DNA from: Sphingobacterium humi
Lineage (GTDB): Bacteria > Bacteroidota > Bacteroidia > Sphingobacteriales > Sphingobacteriaceae
Length of the DNA: 64,000 bases
Direction: 5' to 3'
Assembly (NCBI RefSeq): GCF_009768885.1
Contig: NZ_WSQA01000001.1
Location: forward strand, 434,001 to 498,000
Part shown: piece after piece, positions 19,689 through 28,650 of the stretch
Layout: each line of letters begins with the position of its first letter
Numbering within the stretch: position 1 is the stretch's first letter
The notes under the pieces: generated by a model
What the model saw: only the letters and a program-made list of their open reading frames with translations
Databases searched by the model: none
Told to the model about the DNA's origin: nothing
Position numbers and translations under genes: made by a program

Positions 19689-20519
19689 CTAGCCTTTGAA
19701 AAAGGCAATCAAGTCTTTGTTTAGTTGCTCGGCATGCGTCACATTTAAGCCGTGCGAAGCCTCCGGATAAGCGATTAACTGACTACCTTTAATTAGCTCA
19801 TGCGCTTGTTTTGCCGCCGTATCAAAGGGCACTGTTGCATCCGCATCGCCATGAATAATTAAGGTTGGCACCTGAATACCGGCACATTCTTTTCTAAAAT
19901 CTGTATCCATCCAAGCCTGCGCCGCTTTTATAGTAGCTTGGGGCGCTGCATGCGAGGCAATCGAGAAATCATAGGTCAACTGCTCTGCACTAACGGTCGG
20001 CTTTGCTTTGCTATAATTATAAAAGCCTTGATGGAAGTCGGTCAAAAACTTCAAGCGATCCGTTTTCAAAGCAGTTAAAATCTCATTCAAAACCTTTTCA
20101 GGCACACCCGCCGGATTATCCGCCTTTTGCTTTACCAAAGGAATAATCGAGGATACCAAAGCTATCTTCGCGATTTTCTGCTCGCCATGGTTGGTCAGAT
20201 AGCGAACCACCTCGCCGCCACCCATGGAAAACCCGACCAATATCACCTCTTCAAGGCCTAGTTCGTTTATCAATGTATCCAAATCGGCGGCTAAATCATC
20301 GTAGGTGTAGCCATCCCAGGGTGCAGAGGAATCCCCAAAACCGCGCCTATCGTAAGCAATCACCCGAAAGCCAGCCGACACGAGGGCATCCATTTGTTTT
20401 TCCCAAGATTTATGGCTCAACGGCCAACCATGAATTAATACAACAGCTTGTCCTTGGCCATAGTCTACATAGTTTAACGCGACAGCTTCTCCCTTATTTT
20501 TAATCGTTATTTTAGTCAT
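19689..20519 (-). CDS. Alpha/beta hydrolase of the cofactor-free chloroperoxidase/esterase group
   Basis: 276 residues, the usual length. Motifs: the oxyanion region LIHGWPLSHKSW, the nucleophile elbow VGFSMGGGEV with Ser98, an acid in HGDADATVPFD, and a catalytic His in EASHGLNVTH. These match the non-haem chloroperoxidase-like branch, whose members are perhydrolases/esterases. It has no signal peptide, so it is cytosolic. It is the last of three stress-type genes on this strand (catalase, CsbD, hydrolase), separated from CsbD by a hairpin. Confidence 0.87.
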   Translation of the reverse strand: MTKITIKNKGEAVALNYVDYGQGQAVVLIHGWPLSHKSWEKQMDALVSAGFRVIAYDRRGFGDSSAPWDGYTYDDLAADLDTLINELGLEEVILVGFSMGGGEVVRYLTNHGEQKIAKIALVSSIIPLVKQKADNPAGVPEKVLNEILTALKTDRLKFLTDFHQGFYNYSKAKPTVSAEQLTYDFSIASHAAPQATIKAAQAWMDTDFRKECAGIQVPTLIIHGDADATVPFDTAAKQAHELIKGSQLIAYPEASHGLNVTHAEQLNKDLIAFFKG

Positions 20520-20540
20520 AGTACTTATTTATTTTGAGGT

Positions 20541-20580
20541 TAAAAAACAGAAAAGCAGCAACATATTACTGCTGCTGCTT
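20541..20580 (-). terminator. Terminator after the CsbD gene
   Basis: On the minus strand AGCAGCAGC pairs with GTTGCTGCT across an 8-base loop (one G-U pair) and is followed by TTTTCTGTTTTTT. It lies between the CsbD stop and the hydrolase start. Confidence 0.6.
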
Positions 20581-20613
20581 CCCTTATTGACAAATTCTAA
20601 AATCAATCTGGTT

Positions 20614-20799
20614 TTACATATCGTTCAACCAGCCTTCAACTTCTTCTTTTGTCTTACCAGTTTTCTTTTGCAATTTACCTAGTAGTTCGTCTTCTTTACC
20701 TTCGGCATATAAAAGATCGTCATCAGTTAAATCGGCATACTGTTGTTTTACTTTACCTTTGATTTCGTTCCAACGACCTTTCCATGTTAACTTGTTCAT
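20614..20799 (-). CDS. CsbD-family stress protein
   Basis: 61 residues, highly charged, with the family core [22 protein letters not shown] and the G(K)xEEL-like [21 protein letters not shown] tail (each given in part). CsbD/YjbJ proteins are small, abundant general-stress proteins of unknown mechanism. The start is supported by an AAAGGAGAA Shine-Dalgarno sequence six bases upstream, which is unusual in this lineage. Neighbours are a catalase and a chloroperoxidase-like hydrolase, consistent with a stress group. Confidence 0.92.
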   Translation of the reverse strand: MNKLTWKGRWNEIKGKVKQQYADLTDDDLLYAEGKEDELLGKLQKKTGKTKEEVEGWLNDM

Positions 20800-20804
20800 A
20801 ATAA

Positions 20805-20813
20805 TTCTCCTTT
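20805..20813 (-). promoter_or_regulatory. Canonical Shine-Dalgarno of csbD-like gene
   Basis: AAAGGAGAA on the minus strand lies 6 bases from the ATG. Most genes in the window lack such a motif. Confidence 0.7.
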
Positions 20814-20879
20814 ATATTTTAATGTGATTGTATAGATAGAACAGCCCAATAGAAAAATGGTTTTATTTTTTTTAAAAAT

Positions 20880-23006
20880 TTATACCGGAACCTTTCTATC
20901 CATTTCCCGTTCCCAAATCCGATGCAGCTTCATGGCGGCAATAAAATCCGCCGCTAAAGCCTGTTTAGACTCCTGGATAACACCCTTATCCGCTTGATCG
21001 GGAATAAAAGAAACCGCCATTAATGATTCGGCACCCTTGGCGAAGGCCAAAACTTTACAATGACGATAGCCCTCATTGATAAATTGGATATAATCAGGCT
21101 CCGATTTCAAGGTTTGTACCGAATCGCCTTCCGGCGTATAGAAGGCATCATAACAAACCGAAGCAACCGTTAAATAACTATGTTGCACCTCTTCACTGCC
21201 TCCCTCTTTATATTGTAGAGGACCTACGCGCGTGGAAATCAACACGGCTTCTGCGCCTTCCTTCTGCAAAGCTTTACGAAGCTTATCAACCGATTTTAAA
21301 CTGACACCATCGGCCACTAAAAAAGCTACTTTCCGACTGGCTATCGTTCCTTCACCCGGTTTGGGCCGCATACTCAAGGCGGGCGATTGCTCCACTTCCG
21401 GTTTATTGGGTTTTAGCGGATACTTAGGATGATTCTGTCGCGCAAATTGCAAGGTTAGCGGATCTAACTCCTTTGCTGGAGTCAGCCCCAGGTTCTTTCC
21501 TACGCGGGCAGCTAACGTTTTGTCAATCTGATTTAAAATCGCTAATTCACGCATACGGACAGCTACGGCATTCACTTTCGACAATTCGAAGCTAAAGGCA
21601 CTGATGATATGTTCTTGTTCAGGCTCTGATTGCGAGCGGAAGAATAAACGTGCCTGCGTAAAATGATCAGCAAAGGATGCCGAGCGACCACGGATTTTCT
21701 TGGCATCGATTTTCTCGCCATGCGATTCAAAGCCTTTCTCGCCTCTCAGCATAGCATGATAAGGACAACCATTGCCTAAGCTGTTCGGAAAATAACTCAC
21801 ATTACCTTCCAAAATATCCATACGTGAAAAGCCGTCCTTCTGGTTATTATGTTTTTGAACAACAGAACGATTTATCGGGATTTCATGAAAATTAGGTCCG
21901 CCGAGGCGGTAGTTCTGTGTATCGGCATAGGAAAAAACCCGACCTTGTAATAAGGGATCATTACTGAAGTCTATGCCCGGCACCAAACGCCCCGGGTCAA
22001 AAGCTACCTGCTCGGTCTCTGCAAAAAAGTTCGTAGGGTTTCGATTTAAGGTCATCGTTCCGATCACTTGAACGGGCACCAATTCTTCCGGAATAATCTT
22101 CGTCGGATCTAGGATATCAAAGGAATATTTCATTTCATCTTCCTCCGGAATAAGCTGCACGCCCAAGTCCCATTGCGGAAAATTACCCGACTCAATGGCT
22201 TCCCACAGATCTCGTCTATGGAAATCCGAATCATAACCTGATATTTTCTGCGCTTCCTGCCAGGCTACACTGTGCATCCCTAGTCTTGGTTTCCAATGGA
22301 ATTTCACAAAAGTGGCCTTGCCTTGCGCATTGATAAATTTAAAGGTATGCACCCCAAAGCCTTCCATCATCCGAAAAGAACGTGGAATTGCGCGATCGGA
22401 CATGATCCATAAAGACATGTGGGCCGACTCGGGCATTAGGGAAATAAAATCCCAAAAAGTATCATGTGCAGATGCGGCTTGCGGAATTTCCTTATCCGGT
22501 TCTGGTTTTACCGCATGCACCACATCCGGAAACTGCATGGCATCCTGAATAAAGAATACCGGAATATTATTACCCACCAAGTCATAATTCCCTTCTTCGG
22601 TATAAAACTTCACGGAAAAACCACGCACATCGCGCGCTAAATCCGTGGAGCCTTTAAATCCTGCTACCGTAGAAAATCGAATAAAAAGCGGTGTTACGGT
22701 TCCTTTTTGGAGGAACTTCGCTTTGGTATACTTACTCATATCGGCGGTTGCCTCAAAAACACCATGAGCACCGGAACCACGGGCGTGTACTACCCGCTCG
22801 GGGATTCGCTCTCGGTCAAAATGAGCAAGCTTATCTTGATAAATAAAATCTTCCAGCAACGAAGGGCCTCGTTCGCCTGCTTTTAAGGTATTATTATTGT
22901 CATGAATTGGAACACTATCATTCGTAGTCATCCGTTTATCCAGATTGTTTACCACATACGAATCCATTTGGCCCGTTTTTACATTGGGTTTATTTTGTTT
23001 TTTCAT
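20880..23006 (-). CDS. katE: Large-subunit monofunctional catalase (HPII type)
   Basis: 708 residues, the size of clade-2 catalases. The haem-side His74 is in RVVHARGSGAHG, the distal Asn region is VGNNIPVFFIQDAMQFPD, and the proximal haem Tyr is in RVFSYADTQNYRLGGPNF. After the catalase core (about to 560) there is the extra C-terminal flavodoxin/DJ-1-like domain (VAFLVADGVSLKSVDKLRKA to the end). It breaks down hydrogen peroxide to water and oxygen in the cytosol. It is transcribed in the same direction as the ABC genes upstream, with a 93-bp gap, and precedes csbD. The gene symbol is used for the E. coli HPII orthologue group. Confidence 0.95.
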   Translation of the reverse strand: MKKQNKPNVKTGQMDSYVVNNLDKRMTTNDSVPIHDNNNTLKAGERGPSLLEDFIYQDKLAHFDRERIPERVVHARGSGAHGVFEATADMSKYTKAKFLQKGTVTPLFIRFSTVAGFKGSTDLARDVRGFSVKFYTEEGNYDLVGNNIPVFFIQDAMQFPDVVHAVKPEPDKEIPQAASAHDTFWDFISLMPESAHMSLWIMSDRAIPRSFRMMEGFGVHTFKFINAQGKATFVKFHWKPRLGMHSVAWQEAQKISGYDSDFHRRDLWEAIESGNFPQWDLGVQLIPEEDEMKYSFDILDPTKIIPEELVPVQVIGTMTLNRNPTNFFAETEQVAFDPGRLVPGIDFSNDPLLQGRVFSYADTQNYRLGGPNFHEIPINRSVVQKHNNQKDGFSRMDILEGNVSYFPNSLGNGCPYHAMLRGEKGFESHGEKIDAKKIRGRSASFADHFTQARLFFRSQSEPEQEHIISAFSFELSKVNAVAVRMRELAILNQIDKTLAARVGKNLGLTPAKELDPLTLQFARQNHPKYPLKPNKPEVEQSPALSMRPKPGEGTIASRKVAFLVADGVSLKSVDKLRKALQKEGAEAVLISTRVGPLQYKEGGSEEVQHSYLTVASVCYDAFYTPEGDSVQTLKSEPDYIQFINEGYRHCKVLAFAKGAESLMAVSFIPDQADKGVIQESKQALAADFIAAMKLHRIWEREMDRKVPV

Positions 23007-23099
23007 GAGCTTGTGTATTAGTTAAATTAGTCTCCTACTAAAACAGCGAAGCCCGAAAATTGTTTAGGCCAAAATAAAGCTTTCTATACCCAAATACCC

Positions 23100-25631
23100 C
23101 TAATTATTGCGAAGAACAGCTAAAGGTGATTTATTCAAGACCGTGAGGCTGTTGATCAGCCCGATAAACACCGTCATGGCTGGCACCGCCGTCAAGATGA
23201 ACAAAACAAAACCTAGCGGTGGAACAAAGGCACTTTCAAACACAAAAATCGCCAACATGCTGCTGGCCACTAAGGCAATAAATAAACCACAGAGGGCCGC
23301 CAGAAGGCCAAGAAACATATATTCACTTATCGTTATCAGGTAAATCTGCTTACTGCTGGCGCCTAAGGTGCGCAACAGCACATTCTCCTTAATCCGCTGA
23401 TATTTACTTATCCGTACAGATGAGATTAACACCACAATACCCGTGAGAATACTAAAGCCTCCAATAAACTTGATGATAAAGCCGATCTTTTCCAAAATGG
23501 TATTCAGGATGCTGAGTACAGCATTCATATCGATAATCGATACATTCGGATAGCTATTCACCACCTCCTGCTGGAATCGCATCGCCTGTTCTTCCCCTGT
23601 CACTTTGGTCATCATCAGGTAGAACTGTGGCGCTTGGTCGATACTTCCCTTGGCAAATACCATCCGGAAGTTGGATTGAAACCTATTCCAATCGACTTTG
23701 CGCAGGCTGCTCACCTTCGCTGGAAGCCGTAGGCCTTGCACATTCATGGTCAATACATCCCCCACCTTTACGCCAATGCCTTCGGCATAGTTTTCATCCA
23801 AAGAAACCGAGGCAGTATCGGTTGGCGACACCTGCCCTACCCACTTGCCGGCGCTAACTTTCTCCGAAGCCGAAAGGCTATCGCGATAAGTAGCGCGAAT
23901 TTCTCCACGGAAGGCACGTCCAGAAATTTCACTCGTGGTATCTTTCAGCACATCCTGTAGCGAGGTGCCATTTACGGCCTCCATAAACATGGTCACAATG
24001 GGCACACTTTCAACAATAGGATAACCTGATTTTTGAGCCAATTGGCTAATGCCTTCCCGTTGAGAAGGTTGAATATCAAACATCAGCATATTGGCTTCAT
24101 TCTGCTGTGCCGAAATCGCTACCCTGTTCAGCAGCATATCCTGCACAAAATACAAAGTGGCAATAAGGGTGGTTCCCAAGCCGATGGAAACGATCAAGAT
24201 CACCGTTTGATTATTCGGACGCCATAGGTTCGACAAGCCTTGCCGCCACAGGTACGACCAATTGCTGGGAAAATATTTACGGATAAGCCAAGTAAAACCA
24301 CGGGCCACCCCATACAGCAGCAAAAAGGTGAACCCAATACCTAAGCTAAATAGCAGCGTCTGTAACCAGGTATCCATTTGCGTACGCGCAAAAAGAACAA
24401 TAAAAAGAATGATCAAGAGATAAACCCAAATCTTTAGTTTATCTTTTAATAATCCTTCCGGCTCCTCTTGCAAGCGTAGGGAATTTAAAGGAGAGATATG
24501 ACGTACCGAAAGCAGGGGCAATAACGCAAATAAGACGGCAATTACTAAGCCCAGCAAAATTCCTTGGAAGATGGCCGGCCATACAATTTGGGTGGTTAAT
24601 GCCACTGGCAATACATCTTGCATCACATAAGGAATGGCAAATTGAATAACAGTGCCTAAGGCCGCCCCAACAATACCACCCAATAGCCCGATGGCTGCAA
24701 ATTGGATCACAAATATAAAAAAAGCCTGCTTCGCACTCGTCCCTAGGCAGCGCAAAATAGCAACCGACATCAGCTTCTCCCGCACATAAATCTGTACCGC
24801 ACTCGATACGCCGATACAGCCTAATAACAAGGCAACAAAGCCGACGAGCTCCATAAAATTGGCCATATCAGCAAAGGAACGCCCTGTATTTTCTTTGGTG
24901 GTTTGAATCGTGGAGGCCCGCAATTGCAAGGTGCTCAGTTTATCTTTCCAGCTTTTGATTTTCTTATCCACCTGAAAATCCGCCGGTAATTTAAAGTAAT
25001 AATGATATTCAATCCGGCTTCCGGTTTGTTGCAATCCTGCCCCTTGCAATTGTGCCAGCGGAATAAAAAGGCTAGGTGCCATAGCCCCAGCAATAGCCGA
25101 TTGCCCCGGCTGCGCCGTGATGCCACCCAATAGAGGAAAGTTCTTCGTGCCTAATTGCAAGGTATCGCCAAGCTGCAAGCTATATTGCAAGAGTAGTGGA
25201 TTTTCAATATAGATACCCTGTTCTTGATTAAACTTGCCAAAAGCACCAGTAGGTTTCGTCTCTACGGCACCATAAAAGGGAAAGGAACCTTCCAGCGCAC
25301 GCACCTGTACAAAACGTGACGCATCGGCCTTGGGAAACCGCAGCATCGACATGAAGCGTTCCTCCTTGGCGAAGTTTAAACTTAGCTTGTTTAGCGAATC
25401 AATAAAAGCCAAGGTTGCTGCAGTCGGTTTCCGATTGGTTTCCAAAGCCAGGTCGGCACCAATTAACTCCGCTGCTTGCAGGTCTATATCTTTCTTGAGG
25501 TTACGATTAAACGAGTTCATCGACACCAAGGAGGCAATCCCCAAGATGATGGAAGAGATAAAAAGAAAAAGCCGGGATCTGTTTTTGCGACTATCGCGCC
25601 AGGCCATTAAAAATATCCAGCGCCAATTCAT
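23100..25631 (-). CDS. ABC transporter permease, FtsX/MacB type (YbbP-like)
   Basis: 843 residues. An N-terminal membrane helix follows MNWRWIFLMAWRDSRKNRSR, then a large periplasmic domain, three helices with FtsX signatures (about 260-390), a second membrane helix pair in the middle (ILFIVLF and TLLFSLGIGFTFLLLYGV), another periplasmic domain, and a last three-helix FtsX block. This ten-helix, double-FtsX plan is that of E. coli YbbP. It overlaps the ATPase gene by 4 bp. With that ATPase and the divergent TesA-like esterase it reproduces the ybbA-ybbP/tesA arrangement of Proteobacteria. It likely moves a lipid or lipoprotein-like substrate out of the inner membrane. Confidence 0.9.
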   Translation of the reverse strand: MNWRWIFLMAWRDSRKNRSRLFLFISSIILGIASLVSMNSFNRNLKKDIDLQAAELIGADLALETNRKPTAATLAFIDSLNKLSLNFAKEERFMSMLRFPKADASRFVQVRALEGSFPFYGAVETKPTGAFGKFNQEQGIYIENPLLLQYSLQLGDTLQLGTKNFPLLGGITAQPGQSAIAGAMAPSLFIPLAQLQGAGLQQTGSRIEYHYYFKLPADFQVDKKIKSWKDKLSTLQLRASTIQTTKENTGRSFADMANFMELVGFVALLLGCIGVSSAVQIYVREKLMSVAILRCLGTSAKQAFFIFVIQFAAIGLLGGIVGAALGTVIQFAIPYVMQDVLPVALTTQIVWPAIFQGILLGLVIAVLFALLPLLSVRHISPLNSLRLQEEPEGLLKDKLKIWVYLLIILFIVLFARTQMDTWLQTLLFSLGIGFTFLLLYGVARGFTWLIRKYFPSNWSYLWRQGLSNLWRPNNQTVILIVSIGLGTTLIATLYFVQDMLLNRVAISAQQNEANMLMFDIQPSQREGISQLAQKSGYPIVESVPIVTMFMEAVNGTSLQDVLKDTTSEISGRAFRGEIRATYRDSLSASEKVSAGKWVGQVSPTDTASVSLDENYAEGIGVKVGDVLTMNVQGLRLPAKVSSLRKVDWNRFQSNFRMVFAKGSIDQAPQFYLMMTKVTGEEQAMRFQQEVVNSYPNVSIIDMNAVLSILNTILEKIGFIIKFIGGFSILTGIVVLISSVRISKYQRIKENVLLRTLGASSKQIYLITISEYMFLGLLAALCGLFIALVASSMLAIFVFESAFVPPLGFVLFILTAVPAMTVFIGLINSLTVLNKSPLAVLRNN

Positions 25632-26296
25632 TGAATCTGCCCTCCCTTAATCGGAATCACACGTTGTGTTTTTGCCGCCAATTCCAAATCATGCGTCACA
25701 ATAATAAGCGTGGTTCCCGACTCACGGTTCAATTCAAACAACATCTCCTCAATTATCTGGCTGGTTTCAGCATCCAGGTTTCCGGTGGGCTCATCGGCAA
25801 AAAGTATCTTCGGTTTATTGGCGAAGGCGCGGGCCAAAGAAACTCGTTGCTGCTCGCCTCCCGACAGTTGCGAAGGGTAATGATCGGCACGCCCGCCCAA
25901 GCCTACGCGTTCTAATAAGGCTATTGCTTTCGCTTTATGGTCTTTCTGTCCTTTCAGTTCCATCGGCACCATCACATTTTCCAAAGCCGTTAAAGTGGGT
26001 AATAATTGAAAGTTCTGAAAGACGAACCCTACATGTTCATTTCGGATTTGTGCCAACTTATCTTCATTCAATCCAGCAAGCTCAATACCATGAAGGCGGA
26101 TAGATCCCTCCGAGGGTTGATCCAATCCGGCGCATAATCCCAATAAGGTGGATTTACCACTTCCCGATGGCCCAACAATGGCTAGCGTTGCCCCCGCTTC
26201 AACCTCAAAATTAATATCCTTAAGAACGGGGATCTGCTTTCCCTCCAACTGATAATGCTTGAAAACATGCTGTAATTGTAGAATCATAGTAGACAT
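25628..26296 (-). CDS. ABC transporter ATP-binding protein (YbbA/LolD-like)
   Basis: 222 residues. Walker A is GPSGSGKSTLLG, the Q-loop VFQNFQLLPTLTALENV, the signature LSGGEQQRVSLARA, Walker B ILFADEPTGNLD and the switch His in IIVTHDLELA. This is the MacB/LolD/YbbA group that pairs with FtsX-like permeases. The stop codon overlaps the permease start (ATGA), so the two are translated together. An internal ATG (MILQLQHVF) three codons later is an equally possible start. Confidence 0.93.
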   Translation of the reverse strand: MSTMILQLQHVFKHYQLEGKQIPVLKDINFEVEAGATLAIVGPSGSGKSTLLGLCAGLDQPSEGSIRLHGIELAGLNEDKLAQIRNEHVGFVFQNFQLLPTLTALENVMVPMELKGQKDHKAKAIALLERVGLGGRADHYPSQLSGGEQQRVSLARAFANKPKILFADEPTGNLDAETSQIIEEMLFELNRESGTTLIIVTHDLELAAKTQRVIPIKGGQIQ

Positions 26297-26338
26297 ATAA
26301 TGTTAAAAATATAGCTTTTTTTTGATTAAATTAGTTGC

Positions 26339-27025
26339 ATGAAGGATATCACATGGACTTTTAACACCCTATTACTTATATTTTTACTTAGCGCTTGCAA
26401 TAGGCAAACCGGCAACAAGCCAGCCGCAACGCAAAGCGACACAATAGCGATGGAAAGCCCCCAACCGGCGAGCAAACAAAACATCCTTTTCTTCGGCAAT
26501 AGCCTAACCGCAGGCTTAGGCTTAGAAAGCCAGCAGGATGCTTTCCCGGCATTAATTCAAGGAAAAATAGACTCCGCAGGACTGCAGTACCAGTGTATTA
26601 ACGCGGGCTTAAGTGGTGAAACAAGCGCGGGAGGTAAGGAACGCATCGACTGGCTGCTGAAAGACAGTGTTGCTATTTTTGTGTTGGAACTCGGTGCAAA
26701 CGACGGTCTACGTGGCATTGCCCCAGCTGCAACCTACAGCAACCTGGCGGCTATTGTAGATAAGGTAAAAAAGGCTTACCCCGATTGCAAACTGGTATTA
26801 GCAGGCATGAAGGTGCCACCAAGCATGGGCGACAATTACTTTAAAGACTTTGAAGCCATTTTCCCCAAACTGGCCAAAGAGAAAAACATGACTTTAGTAC
26901 CTTTTCTGTTAGATAAAGTAGCTGGCAACAGCAGCCTCAACCAACAAGACGGTGTGCACCCGACAAAAGAAGGGCAGCTTATCCTCGCTCATAATGTTTG
27001 GAGCCAATTAAAGGAAGTACTTTAA
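26339..27025 (+). CDS. TesA-like arylesterase/lysophospholipase (SGNH lipoprotein)
   Basis: 228 residues. A lipoprotein signal with lipobox LLSAC (Cys20) is followed by SGNH blocks: I as FFGNSLTAGLG (GNSL in place of GDSL), II as LSGETSAGG, III as ELGANDGLRG, and V as DGVHPTKEGQ. This is the arylesterase/TesA family. It is divergent from the ABC genes with a 42-bp spacer. It would act in the periplasm, anchored by lipid, on acyl esters or lysophospholipids. Confidence 0.92.
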   Translation: MKDITWTFNTLLLIFLLSACNRQTGNKPAATQSDTIAMESPQPASKQNILFFGNSLTAGLGLESQQDAFPALIQGKIDSAGLQYQCINAGLSGETSAGGKERIDWLLKDSVAIFVLELGANDGLRGIAPAATYSNLAAIVDKVKKAYPDCKLVLAGMKVPPSMGDNYFKDFEAIFPKLAKEKNMTLVPFLLDKVAGNSSLNQQDGVHPTKEGQLILAHNVWSQLKEVL

Positions 27026-27048
27026 ACCACAATTCTTCTACCCAGCAC

Positions 27049-27078
27049 TTTTAGGAACCTGGATAAAACTTATCTTTG
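27049..27078 (+). promoter_or_regulatory. Predicted promoter of the SulP gene
   Basis: TTTT at 27049-27052 and TATCTTTG at 27071-27078 (18-bp spacing) match the Bacteroidota TTTG/TAnnTTTG housekeeping promoter form. Confidence 0.6.
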
Positions 27079-27115
27079 TCAGGCTTTTGGCTAAACAAAA
27101 GCCCTGACAATACCC

Positions 27116-28639
27116 ATGAGCATTCTCCAATTCAAGCAATTCAAAGAAATAAACTATAAAACGGAAATCCTGGCCGGACTTACGGTCGCCATGACCATGA
27201 TTCCCGAATCCCTATCCTTTGCCATCCTAGCCGGATTAAGCCCCCTGACAGGCTTATACGCAGCCTTCCTTATGGGATTAGTAACCTCTATCCTTGGCGG
27301 ACGCCCCGGATTGGTGTCCGGCGGTGCTGGTGCCACCATTGTGGTGTTAATTGCTTTAATCAATGCCCATGGCGTAGAATACCTCTTTGCGGCGGTTGCC
27401 CTGGCCGGACTCTTGCAGATTGCCGTCGGCGCTTTTAAACTCGGAAAATTCATCCGCCTGATTCCGCAACCCGTCATGTTTGGCTTCTTAAATGGCTTGG
27501 CCATTATCATCTTTATGGCCCAATTGGAGCAATTTAAAGTCTTGGATAACGGAGTCGCCACCTGGATGACGGGCACTCCACTGTTTACCATGCTAGGCTT
27601 AACGGGGCTCACCGTAGTGTTGGTCTTGCTTGCCCCACGCTTTATTAAGGCTGTGCCGGCCTCCCTCATTGCCATTCTGGTCGTCTTCGCGCTCGTGCAA
27701 TTTTCAGGAATCAGCACCAAGAAGGTAATGGATATTGCCCATATTGCCGGCGATTTTCCACCCTTTCATATCCCTTCGGTTCCCTTTACCTGGGAAACCT
27801 TGCAGATTATTTTCCCTTATGCCTTAATCATGTCGGCCGTAGGATTAATTGAATCCTTATTAACCTTAAGCATGGTGGATGAGCTGACCAACAGCAAAGG
27901 CAGCTCGAACAAAGAAGCAATTGCGCAAGGCACCGCTAATATCGTCAATGGCTTTTTCAGTGGCATGGGTGGCTGTGCCATGGTGGCTCAATCCTTGGTA
28001 AACATCAATGCAGGTGCCCGCAGTAGGCTGTCTGCCTTTATTGGTGCCATCAGCATTCTTATTATTATTCTGGTTGGCGCTCCATTTATCGAGTTAATCC
28101 CGATGGCAGCCTTGGTTGGCGTTATGATGATGGTTGCCATCAGCACCTTTAAATGGGGATTCTTCCGTATGATGCGCAAAATGCCCAAGTCGGATATTTT
28201 CGTAGGCATATTGGTCGCTGCCATCACCGTGGTATTACACAACCTGGCTCTGGCCGTGCTGATCGGCGTGATAATATCGGCCTTGGTATTCGCCTGGGAT
28301 AGTGCCATCCGCATCCGCGCCCGAAAATCAGAAGATGAATTTGGCAATAAGGTCTATGAAATATATGGCCCCCTCTTCTTTGGATCGGTCAGCACCTTCA
28401 CCGAAAAATTCGACCTGGAATCCGACCCTGAACGCATTATCATCGATTTCCGCGATTCTAGAATAGTGGATATGTCAGCCATCGATGCCCTGCACAAACT
28501 AACCTCAAAGTATGCTGCTAAAGGGAAAACCGTCGTGCTACGACACCTCAGCGAAGACTCCAGAAACCTCTTGGAAAACGCGAAGGGATTAATTGAGGTT
28601 AATATTTTGGAGGACCCTACGTATAAGGTGATAATTTAA
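27116..28639 (+). CDS. SulP-family anion transporter with STAS domain
   Basis: 507 residues. It has about ten to twelve hydrophobic segments, the SulP N-terminal pattern AGLTVAMTMIPESLSFAILAG, a GGRPGLVSGGAGAT loop, the GGCAMVAQSLVNINAGARSR region near the substrate site, and a short C-terminal STAS domain (about 420-507, IIIDFRDSRIVDMSAIDALHKL). SulP proteins carry sulfate, bicarbonate or organic anions. The substrate cannot be fixed from sequence. A perfect-looking hairpin precedes the start. Confidence 0.92.
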   Translation: MSILQFKQFKEINYKTEILAGLTVAMTMIPESLSFAILAGLSPLTGLYAAFLMGLVTSILGGRPGLVSGGAGATIVVLIALINAHGVEYLFAAVALAGLLQIAVGAFKLGKFIRLIPQPVMFGFLNGLAIIIFMAQLEQFKVLDNGVATWMTGTPLFTMLGLTGLTVVLVLLAPRFIKAVPASLIAILVVFALVQFSGISTKKVMDIAHIAGDFPPFHIPSVPFTWETLQIIFPYALIMSAVGLIESLLTLSMVDELTNSKGSSNKEAIAQGTANIVNGFFSGMGGCAMVAQSLVNINAGARSRLSAFIGAISILIIILVGAPFIELIPMAALVGVMMMVAISTFKWGFFRMMRKMPKSDIFVGILVAAITVVLHNLALAVLIGVIISALVFAWDSAIRIRARKSEDEFGNKVYEIYGPLFFGSVSTFTEKFDLESDPERIIIDFRDSRIVDMSAIDALHKLTSKYAAKGKTVVLRHLSEDSRNLLENAKGLIEVNILEDPTYKVII

Positions 28640-28650
28640 GCGGCACGCGC

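Noticed and set aside
27154..27720. 188-codon open frame antisense to the SulP gene
   Set aside because: Shadow of a GC-biased transporter gene; composition is unlike a protein, no family motif, and the sense gene is certain.
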